A DNA stretch of 64,000 nt from positions 2,418,001 through 2,482,000 of the forward strand of contig NC_026506.1 in NCBI RefSeq assembly GCF_000182925.2, given 5' to 3'. Positions 47,020-59,900 of this stretch are shown in pieces. Made by a program: the position numbers and the translations under genes. The notes below the pieces were generated by a model. That model was not told the DNA's origin. It was given only the letters and a program-made list of their open reading frames with translations, and ran no database searches. The stretch comes from Neurospora crassa OR74A (Eukaryota; Ascomycota; Sordariomycetes; Sordariales; Sordariaceae). Numbering within the stretch: position 1 is the stretch's first letter; every line of letters starts with the position of its first letter.

Positions 47020-48322
47020 CTAGCTCTGTTGTGTCGTTTCCTCGGTCGAGCTTGAAGGGGTACTTGTTCCATCGGCGGTCGTTGGCTTCTCCTTCTCCTT
47101 GTCCTTTCCTCCTGTTGATGAGGTGTCATTGTTCTTCTTCTTGCTGGACTGTTCATCTTGAAACAAGCCGTGCTCTTCAATGTACTAAATGTATACCATG
47201 TTAGGGTCGAAATTCCGCCACACTGCCTGATAGGAGGGTAACACGATAATGACATACCTCGACAACGGGATCAGGGATAAGATATCGCACGCTCAGATCC
47301 TTCTTCAAGAAGAGACGGACTTTGGTGGAGCTAAATGTTGCGGTAAGACAGATTGTGCGTGTCAGTCACTTTGCCACTAGCTTTACCCGATGGTGTGGTG
47401 GTACAAGGGTCCCCTAAGGGTCCCATCCCAACGGGATCGACGAACCTGATGTCATTCTGTATCACTTGGCTGATAACCCAAATGTTGTCTTCGTACTGCC
47501 TCAGCGTAGCAAGCGCCTCGTCGATATCGGTTCCCGAGCGCTCAATGATGAAAGCGCCGTACTCCCCGAGAATGACTCCCAAATCAACCGGCGACCAAAG
47601 CCCGGGCTCTCCTGTACAACGGGTCAGCTTACGATGCAATGATACACGGCAATATCCTCCAATGCGACGTTGATGGCGCGTGAAAGGGAAGGTGTTCATA
47701 CCCATTGACATGACCAAATCTGCGCCAGCAAGAAGCGCAATCTTTGCCTTTCTCCGCACACCATCGGTGCCCTCAATGCCACCCAGTACGGTGTTGATCT
47801 CGTGGTCGAAGTGTCGAAGCACCCGCGCCGTGGGAACGTAAGCGGGCTCGCCGTTTTCGTCGCAGTTGACCGTCTCGAAGGGGTCAACCATTAGCCAGGA
47901 AGAATGTTCGACGGCGCGGGAGCACATCTCGACGCGGTGATGACCGGGAGCTAGGCCAGCCTTCTTGTAGGCGTCGCTGACGGGGGAGAGGTAGCCGCCG
48001 CAGACTTCGAAGTTGGTATTGAATCGGACAAAGTCGGAGGCCATTTCGAACATGCGCAGGTGGAGGAATGTGATGGCTGCAAAGGAAGAGGGGAAGTGTT
48101 AATGGAGCCCTTTTTGCCAAAATAATGTATTGCATTCGAGTACTTACGGGAGAAAGAGCCGCAAGCCACGAGAACCAAAGGTGTCCTCCCAGGCTGCGTT
48201 TGTTGGAGCTTCAGCTTGGCCTGGGGGAAGGTATAGGGCACCGTGGTGTTGCCGGTCGAGGCTTGCTCGGGAGGAGGATAGGTGACGGGAGTCGCCATGC
48301 CCGTTGAAGTTTGGGAAGACAT
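47020..48322 (-). CDS. NMN adenylyltransferase (NAD+ synthesis)
   Basis: Joins nicotinamide or nicotinate mononucleotide to ATP in NAD+ synthesis. Five exons, 48322-48148, 48076-47702, 47611-47446, 47330-47258 and 47184-47020, encode 317 residues. The nucleotide-binding motif GSFSPITFLHLRMFE (about 55-69) is split by the first intron (71 bp, GTAAGT), and the second motif ISSTKVR (about 238-244) by the third (115 bp), so both are visible only after splicing. The second intron is 90 bp, a multiple of three with no stop, so reading through it would insert 30 residues after LVMSMG. The C-terminal 45 residues are low complexity, rich in K, E, T and S, and absent from the catalytic fold. Yeast Nma1/Nma2 carry long N-terminal extensions instead; here the first 50 residues play that part. 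Confidence 0.93.
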
Positions 48323-51300
48323 GGTGACTTGTTGTATTGTGATGTCTGTAGGTGTCGTTTGTCGCTGAACGAGGTCAGTGTAGATGTTGCGATACTAGGT
48401 ACCGGCAGGGTCGGGTGTCGCAAAGTAATGCGTCCCGGGAGACGGGTGACGCAGCTGGGGTGGAATCGGTCGCTCAGGGCGGCTTGCCGTGGATGCGAAG
48501 CGAGATGCAGAGTGTGCTGGGAGGGGCCACAATGCGGGGTGTCCCAGATGTTGTATAAGCGGCGACGGCGGATCTTGTTTGACGAAGTTGACCGGGTCAA
48601 GGTGGATGTGGTGATGTGAGAAGGCAGTTGCCGAAAGCCGGATAGGTCGGTTAGGTGTTCGGAAATACTAAGATACGTCTTGGTGTGTATTCCAATTTTG
48701 GACTGCACTGTTCGAGAGGTCACAGTTCTTCCAGCGAAGTAGGATTCGAGGGTATATTTAAGGTAGGTAGTTGTAGATAGCTGCCGGCTCGGATGTGTCA
48801 GGTAATGCGGCCGAATTGATTTGACTAGGGGGACGAGCGCGAGAGTTGGGTGGAGGGCGGATAGTCTGAACTTTGAATCGATTTGAAAGCAGACTAGGAA
48901 GTGTGTGAAAGGAGCAAGGAGAAATTCTGGAATCTCGTGGACAACCAGCGCGTCGGGTGTGTGCGTCTGGCTTGGTGCTTGGAAAAAGGCTGAGGAAATT
49001 GTACCTATGCACAGATGCAGGGCGACAGCGATGGCGTGAAGGATGAACGGGCCCTTTTTTTCTTTTTATGAATTTTGTCGAGTCGCTGAAAGGTTTTTGA
49101 TGGGAAGAAGACGACGACGAAGACGACCACAACGGGAGGTGGCACAAGCAGGCATCAGTTGCGCGGGGTCCAGGTCGGGCGAACGGGGAGGATTGCCAAT
49201 TGGTTTGAATAGTTACCTATATACCAAGAGATCCAAGAGGGTTGGTTGCTGGATGATAAATACTGGTACAAGTGGAAGTACGGATGGTTCCGATCTCACT
49301 GTGTCTCAATTCCTCACTCTCGGGGCGGCAGTGTGTGTTTGTGGTAGGTAGGTTGCTGCGCCCGCTGTCGGCGGCGGGGGCACAGGCTTTGCGGTTGCAT
49401 TCCCACAATGACTCCATCGGAGGCTGATCCACTCGATAAAACCCACTAAAAAAACGCAACCCACTTAGCGACTCCTGTCACCATCCCCAATTGCAACCGA
49501 CCCTTGCGCTTATCCATGGTCGCTTTTCTGTCCTGCAGGTCTGCATGTACAATTGGCTGCTTGGTACCTTTTGCCTGGGGAAGTGGATGCACATGAAGAT
49601 ACCCACCGGTCGACCACCGTGACTCCAGCTCCCGCCGTCAGCCCTCCCGTGCTCCCGTCTCTTGTTCAGTCTGCGGTGGGGGTACAACAGAAGTCTAGTG
49701 TAGAGAGGGCCGAAGGGCTCAGAGATAAACTGGGTAGTACTTAGGTAGGTAGGCAGCGGTGGTTGACTTGGGGCATACGAAGCTGTGAACGGCTAAAAAC
49801 GCGTGTTGCCTGAGTGTTCTTAAGAGTCGTCAGGGTAGGTATAAGTGACCCAGACAGCCTGGTTGACCGATGACGGAAGCCCAAGAAAACTGGGATGTGA
49901 GGGAATGGAACTCCGGTAATTGATGTTCTAACTTCCATCTTTCCTGGCCGGGCACATGCGCTTCAAGTCGAGTAACATCCACGGAAGTCTCCGATCAGAG
50001 GAAGAAACCGCATATTGTTTCTACCTGCAGGTGTTCACGGTTATTCACGGGACCGTGACAGTTGAACAGATGCAAGTTGTCAGATTGAACATATGTGCCC
50101 TACCATACCAGGCAGACAGCTACCTGTGCTGATTCTCGCCGTTTCTACCTATATTCGATCCTCCCAAGCTTCATGACCTATCCCCAGAAAGCCGGACTAT
50201 AAACATCCTCACATAAGCGTTGTATCAACCAATCAATTTTTCTGTGTACGTTTCGGAAACAATCATTGTTTTGTCGGGGTTTTATAGTCGGTAAGCCTAA
50301 CGGGTCAGCGCTTACCCTCCAGATGCCGAGGAGTGTTCGGAGTTCTCTCGCAGTGGGGCAGCCAGGCACTGGTGCGATTTATAAGCCCAGCTTATGCGGT
50401 CCAGCTCTCCTTCTGTTCGGTTTATTTGCGGAGCAAATAATGATTTTCACGCCTGAGTTGTCCTTGCAAATATCAACCAGCTTTTCTACTTTGGTGATAT
50501 CTATCTAGATCCCTTCATTTGCTCTGGACAGTTAGATTCTTCACTTCTTTGACTTTTGACTTGAGGGAGTTCGTTAGTTGTCAGCAACATTGCTGCCTGT
50601 AATGTCGCACTTCAATTCTCTTTCCAGCAATGTGTCTCTAGAAACAAGAGACCGGAAACATTCATGCGGGTAACACACACCCCGTTCAATTCCAACACAA
50701 GGTTCAGAACTAAGGTACCTTTGCTTTTGTGGCCATCATTTCGGGGTTTCTCCATGATGCCTGCCGTAACCAATTCACGTGGCTTCGATTGCTTCGTCCA
50801 AATAGATCGCCAGCCACTACTCTTCACTTTATAGTCCGTTGCGTTATGGTCATACCTCCCAAGAATAATGGGGATGCTGTTAGAGCTATCTGAAGCGGAA
50901 AATAAATGGCACAGAGCCTGGTGTCGATCGACGAAGCGATTGGCAGCTGGCGGCGATGAACATCGGTCATCGAGGTGCTGGGGAGAATTTCCATTTGGTG
51001 GTGGTATGCCTTTTAGTGTACATGGATAAATAGATCTGTGGTTCGTGCGTTGCTGTTCATTGGCACGGACGGTGAGGACGGGTCTGTCGGATAGATTGCA
51101 CTCCGGAACGGGCTTCTCTCTTGCACCTTGCAACTTCATGTTGTCGGCCAGAAACAACTGGTCATCTCCTACACGTGAAAGTCTAAAAGTGCCTTTTCAC
51201 CGAGATGGCGAATGAATAGCCACCGCTGCGATTTGCTAGTTCAAATCACGAGAAACAGCCTTTCAAAAACACTTAGAGGTTTCTACTCGTTTCTATTGCA

Positions 51301-52591
51301 TAATGTGTTAGAGCTGTGACAGGCGAGCCTCGAAAGGGACTATTGCTCATCACGCCAGGGTTGGATATACCCGGTCAGGAAGTCATGTGGTTGTTTACTT
51401 GGAGAGCTTCAGAGGCTTGTGATCCCTCCTTATGTCTAAACTTTTCATGGAAGAGACATTGCGTTGGGATCAGCTGATGGTATTTGGACGACGTATGCGT
51501 TACTGTTCTTGAAGCGCTGCATGATAATATCATGAACTTCTTGGAGTGGCGTTCAAATTCTACTTTGCTGCTTTTTTTTGTGACTTAAACATGGTGGAGG
51601 ACATTTCGTTATCTTCAAAGGCAACTTGTGACATTTCGAAGGTGCATCTCATCGCGAGTTCCCATCCCGATTGAATATAGGCCTGGCCCAGTATAGCATT
51701 TCTCTCGCGCTGTCTTCTCACACGAGCTACCAATTTTCATATTTTCGTTGTCTTTCTTGCCGTCAAGTTCACTTCGTGTCAGTCAGGCCTACAAATATGT
51801 TTCCTATAAATATCTCACATCATCACATCACGATGCATACTACGTTAGTTACATTGCGTACATCACAAATTGTAAAGCTCACTTGATGGAAGAATAGGTA
51901 ATCGTAAGTCGTTGGTTTAATACTGCACGGCGTTGGGAAGGTGCGTCGGGCGCATAACAGGGAAGTCATAAAGACTTAGTTAGAATGTGGCGGCTGCCGT
52001 AGTTGGCTTTTTCTTCTTCCGAATCAACCACCAACTTTTTTCCCACACAAATGACTACCTCATGGCCGACTGCACCGCAGTGGTTTTCGGCATCTCCCTA
52101 AAAATGATTCGAATTTTGATCATAGAGGCCCGAGTGGAATATGTTGAACATCGATATCGTTCTTGGAGCAAGTCAAACGTTGTTTCTGGCGAAAACCGAA
52201 GAGCCCTCACTCACCTCGCACCCCCTTTCAACGTAAACATGTGGCAGTGCTGATAGCCACAGCGCATGAGCCACACTTGACCAGAGTCAGTACTACCCGC
52301 CTACTGCAGTGGTACAGTGCCCTGGCGGCGTTTGACTGACTCACCCCGCCAGCCGCCTGTAGCGCGGCAGTCCTTCCCGTCCCCGTTGACGGCGCTGAAT
52401 CGAAAAAAATACCCCGCTGTGGGTTCGAGTGTGTCAATTGAATCGCGACCGCTGCCAGTGTCGCCTCTAGGAAAAAAAAAAACTAAAAAACTGGACGATC
52501 TCCCTTGCAACTCGCCCGTCAAAAAGTCGCAACTTGTATTTGCGCATAGTTTCCAGCTTGTCTCTTGGTCCCGGACAGACACATCATAACC
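48323..52591. promoter_or_regulatory. Long divergent spacer NMNAT / lysyl-tRNA synthetase
   Basis: 4.3 kb, the longest apparently empty stretch besides the transposon region. TAGGTAGGTAG-type words occur at 48771-48780, 49343-49353 and 49742-49753. A 175-codon minus-strand frame (50612-51139) lacks any motif and has unbiased codons. Near the right end, an A run (52470-52485) and a short open frame MSHT (52266-52280) may lie in the lysyl-tRNA synthetase leader. No RNA gene was recognised. Confidence 0.5.
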
Positions 52592-54649
<2,058 letters not shown>

Positions 54650-56962
54650 ATGTCTGAATAGCGTAGCATAGTCTAGATGAATGTCGACGAATACCTTTGG
54701 ATGAATGAACATGACATTGCTTCGGTTCGCTTTCTTTATTTCCTTCAAAAGTAGGCCATGTTGATTGTCGAGATATACTCGAAAAGCAAATTGCTGATGA
54801 AGTCTAAACTACATTGTGGCCATCGATCTAAAGGGAGATGAATGTATCTGCCTCCTCTGGCCCGTAACCAGCCAGACGGTCGATTTTGTCAACCTGACGA
54901 GTATACTACTTGGCACCGTGATAGCGAGGCGCAGCTTCTTGGAAATGCTTGGGATGACATCCTTATGCATCTGATATTTGGACGACCCTATGTTATGGAC
55001 ATGTCAAGAGTCTCCTCCAGCGACAACACCTCTGCTTCGCAAGCTGCCCGTAAACTGAACGTCTACGAGATATACCTACACTATCTATAGCACAGTACAT
55101 ACATCTCATATGATGATAAGAGCCGCCCAGATTCTTGGCCCGAGTCTCGCAAGCGCCTGAAGAAGGTTGTTGACTTCTTGGTATCTCCAATACGGTAATG
55201 AATATATGAAGCCAAGAAATGATTCTTACGTGTACTGCGTAGTGTATATCACTGCTGACAAAAGTCACACAGCAAAGAAGCAGAATCGAGATTCTGGTAG
55301 GGCTTGGCGGATTTAGAGATCTCCTGTGAGGCGTTGTGAGTGGATGGTGAGTTGCAGAATTGCGTGGCGGTAGATTTTCCGGAGTGTTATTGGTGGATAC
55401 TGTTGCGAGTAAGGCATAAAGTGGGACCGTAGGGAAGATGAGGATTAAATTCATTGGAATATCAAGTCGATGACATGAAGCCTGTTGGTCGGTTTGGGGA
55501 GAGACGGGAACGTGAGTGAGTCTGGAATACCTGGAAAGTGAAGAGCCACAACAGGGGACTACAGTGGCTAGACTGGTCTGATGGAATAGGTAACACGACG
55601 AGAAGTCCGACGAAAGCGATCTGAAGAATATTCTTAGATTGGAGTTGTGGCTGTCACAGCCACGGCCTGACAAAGTTTCAGCTTGTCTTTTGCTAAGTAG
55701 CAACATAGGTAAGGTACCCTGCTGCGCACGTTCCCGTCTTCGCCTCCGGTCCAGTGTACCTGATGCATAACACGCATATGTACAACAGCGTGAAGAGCAC
55801 ATTGGATTATCTCCGGCAGGCGTCAGACGCAGTCGTGGCAGTGTTTTACGGACAACGACGACAAAGAGACTGTATTGGATGAATTGAGTGAGATATTGGA
55901 AGATACAAAAATTCGATGGATACATTGCCACTGCCACGACGGACTTGGTTGAAGATACTAGGGACGACAGTGCGGTACGGTACCGGCTCTGTTTCCTAGC
56001 AATGGTTGAGTGTCAGGGTGTGAAAAAAGAACCCCGAAAAAGGGTACATGTAGTGTATGATTCACAAAAGGGAACCCTTCCAGATCCGGTAATTCCTGGC
56101 CTTGTTTCGCTGGAGATAACGGGTGGGTGGGGCTCTCTCTTACACCCGGACACTTTAATTTTGAATCTCGGGCTGTCCAAGAGCCCGGCTTGTGTCTTGG
56201 TGTCCAACTTGTCTTGATTGACGATTTATGTATCCCCGGTTCCTTGTAATTTTTCTACAGTACTTTCGTGGGCATACGGCGGAGAACTGAAGACAAAGGG
56301 AAGAAGGGGCCGTATGGCAAGAAGGAAATGGATACATGGACATGGAAAAGAGAGTGGGCAAAAAGGGCAGTGAAAAAGAAAGCCAAAAGCCAAGACATTT
56401 CGGGAACTAAGCCTCTCTTTTCCTTCTTCATGCCCGCCTTGGCTGGATATTGAAGGCACCCCTCGCATTCGTACACTACTTGACAACCTTGAAGACCGAG
56501 CGGAGCAAAGCCTGATCGAGGAATCTGGGATACTGTGTGATGGATAGCGATCGAGGGAACCAGTGAACTGGAGAGGAGCGGATTCCGGTTGCCTTCATCA
56601 ATCTGCTTTTCTCTGTCAACCCCCCTTGCCCCCCTTCCATCCATTTCTTCAAACCCTACCTGTGTTATTAGCACTTTTGCCTCTTATATCTGTATTGTCT
56701 ATTGTGTTCATTGAAAGTTATCACATCGACAGTTTTGCAACTTTTCCCCTTTAACACACCAGACTAATCCCTCCGAGGCTCATTGCGCCAACCCGCAGAT
56801 CAGACGAACGACTTTCATCTCATCATCCTGTTGTGACACCTAGAACTACTTTTCGGCAGCCACCCCCTGTGTACGCCATAGCTCAACGCCAGAATATAGG
56901 GCTGAGATATCGGTTCTCATGGCTTCGCGGCGCTAGTCACACTGACGGAACTAACCGCCAAC
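54650..56962. promoter_or_regulatory. Spacer lysyl-tRNA synthetase to ABCA gene
   Basis: 2.3 kb. A minus-strand frame of 310 codons from ATG 55925 to 54993 is longer than expected by chance, but its codon use is not Neurospora-like and no motif is seen. The right third (56580-56962) is pyrimidine rich and probably holds the ABCA promoter and leader. Confidence 0.5.
56919..56936 (+). promoter_or_regulatory. Possible 5-codon uORF before ABCA start
   Basis: ATG GCT TCG CGG CGC TAG (MASRR) ends 26 bases before the ABCA start codon. If the transcript starts upstream of it, ribosomes would meet this frame first. Transcript ends are unknown, so it is a candidate only. Confidence 0.4.
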
Positions 56963-59900
56963 ATGGCGATATTCAGTCAAACATGGACGCTCACGCGCAA
57001 GAATCTGCTCATCGTCCTTAACCGACACACCAACGCTACAATTATCCGCGCTTTTGTCCTTCCCGTCCTTGTTGTCGCCTTCCTGAGTTTCGCCAAGAAC
57101 CTCTTCGTCCCCTACGCCGTTTTCGGCATCAGTAAGGTCCATCCTGTGCGCTCTCTTTCCGACGGCCTGCAAGCCTCCAGCGGGACCGGCCGCAACACGG
57201 TCGCCTTTGTCAACAACGGCCTGCGCGGCGGAGAGATTGATCGGGTCATCCAAGAGCTGGCCACCGTTGTGCGTGATGCCGGCAAGAACGCCTCGATTGC
57301 CGAATCCGAGCAGGATTTAATTTGGACCTGTCGCGCCTCGCTACGCGGCGTCACCCCTTGCTATGGCGCCGTCGTCTTCTACTCTTCGCCTGATGAGGGT
57401 TCTGGTGGAATTTGGAACTATACGCTCCGTGCCGATAGCGCGCTGGGTACCGGAAAGATCAACGTCGATAAGGATGACAACGATGCCCAGGTCTATATGC
57501 TTCCTCTACAGCGCGCTGTCGATGCTGCCATCACCCGCAATGGCCAGCAGAAGCTACCTGAGGAACAGGACGAGTATCCCTTCACCTCTTTGACCAAGGA
57601 GGAGCGCGCCGACCGTGTCAGACAGCTGTACCAAAAGACCATATATAACGTCCTGGGTGTCACCTTCCTCATCAGCGTCATTGGTGTCTGCTACCATCTG
57701 GTTGGATTCATGGCTTCGGAGCGCGAGACGGGCATGTCGACTTTGGTGGAGGCCATGATGTTCACCAAGAGAACCTGGGAGGGCCAGGCCGCGCGACTGC
57801 TGTCATATCATCTCGGCTTCACCCTCCTGTACCTGCCTGGTTACATTGTCAGCTCCATCATCATGTGGGCGGCAGTCTTCAGGACCAGCAGCGTTGGTAT
57901 CCTCATTATCTACCATATTCTCGCTGGTCTATCGTTGGCTTCCTTCTCTATTTTGGGCGCGGCTTTCTTCAAAAAAGCACAGCTCAGTGGTATCTCCATC
58001 GTCATTCTTTACATTCTGCTCGGTGTCATTGCCCAGATCATCACGGCACCCAAGACTGCCACGGTTGTCGTCCTCAGTTTGCTGTTCATGCCGTGCAATT
58101 ACACCTACTTCATCGCTTACCTTGCACGCTTTGAGGCCAAGGATATGGCAACCAACCTCGGCAAGAGTGCTCCTGATAGCCCCTCGCAAGTGGCCGGTAT
58201 CGTGTTTTGGATCTTCCTGATTGTTCAGATCTTTGCTTATCCCATTCTCGGTGCTATAATCGAGAGATACCTCCACGGAACCACTTCTTCCACCCGCAAC
58301 ATCGCCTACGGCGAGAATTCGGAGCTAGGACCCGACAATGCCGTCCAGCTGGATGGCTTCACCAAGATTTACAAGCCGGGTCCTTTTCGCAACATGTTTT
58401 CCTTCCTGTCCAAACCGAGAGAGCCCGTTATTGCTGTCAATGGCTTGACCCTCACTGCCCGTCGTGGTCAGATTCTCGTTTTGCTTGGCGCCAACGGTAG
58501 CGGAAAGAGTACCACGCTCGACATTATCGCTGGCATCAACAAGCTTTCCAGCGGCAGCATCACCGTTGACGGCACCGGCGGTCTCGGAATTGCTCCTCAG
58601 AAGAACGTTCTTTGGGACGAGCTCACGGTCGAGGAACATCTTCGCATCTTCAACCGGCTCAAGTCTCCCAACCAGCTTGCCACCAAAGAGGACATCTTGG
58701 AACTTATCAGCGGCGTTGATCTCGCCCAAAAGGTTGACGCAAGATCTGGTACTCTCTCTGGCGGCCAGAAGCGCAAGCTCCAGCTCGGTATGATGTTGAC
58801 AGGTGGCTCCGCCGTCTGCTGCATTGATGAAGTCTCCAGCGGTATCGATCCACTTTCTCGTCGCAAGATCTGGGACATCCTCCTTGCCGAGCGTGGGCAT
58901 CGCACCATGATTCTTACTACTCATTTCCTGGACGAGGCTGACCTTCTTGCTGACCATATCGCCATCATGTCCAAGGGCACGCTCCGCGCCGAGGGCTCTT
59001 CTGTCGAACTCAAGAACCGCATGGGTGGATACAGAATCCATCTGAACAACGCCAAGTACATCTCCAACTCGCCCAACGTCTCTGGTGTCCAGAAGAAGGT
59101 TTCCCCCGAGGAGATTACCTACATCGCCTCTACCTCGGCCGCGGCAGCTCAAGTTATCAAGGAGCTTGCGGTTGCTGGCATCTCGGATTATCGCTTCTCT
59201 GGTCCTACTATCGAGGATGTGTTCTTGTCACTTGCTGAAGAGGTTCGGGCGGAAGATGGCGCGAGACTCGACCAGTTCCAAAGCACCGCCGCTGTCCTAG
59301 GCGCGCAACGGAGTACGGAAAAACAGTCTTCGACTGAGATGGTTAACAATGCCCCCGTTGACGACACAACCAAGCCCAGTCTTAACCTCCTGTCTGGTCA
59401 GCGTATCGGATATTTCAAGCAGGGGGTAGTTCTCTTCCGCAAGAGGATGACCATCCTCAAGCGCAACTGGTTCCCGACCCTCGCTGCATTTGCCATTCCC
59501 ATCATCGCTGCTGGTTTAGTCACTCTGTTCGTCATGGGCAAGGATCCTGTTGGCTGCAGCCCTGCAGATCAGTCTTCTCGTCGTGTTGCAACTAACCTCT
59601 TCGCCTCCGATTTTGACCTCTTCATGATAGCTGGTCCCTCGGACAAGTTTTCGGCTAATAACCTCGCCCGTCTTTTTGCTCCCATCTACATGGCTACCCA
59701 GGACAACGCTACCAGCAGCGGCAACTCCCCGGGTATTGGCATGAACCCCCTGGACCTGTTCAAGAACATCACGCTGGTTGACACTGTGGATGAGTTCAAC
59801 TCGGCTGTGGTGCAGTATCGCAAGAACATCACTCCCGCCGCTGTCTGGCTTGGGGAGGACAACTCTGTCCCGACCATGACCTACAGGTCCGACAGCGTGG

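Noticed and set aside
50612-51139. Minus-strand open frame of 175 codons from ATG 51139
   Set aside because: No recognisable motif, no third-position C bias, and no supporting splice or context signal.
52266-52280. MSHT short frame as a uORF of lysyl-tRNA synthetase
   Set aside because: It is over 300 bp upstream, and the transcript start is unknown; too weak to score.
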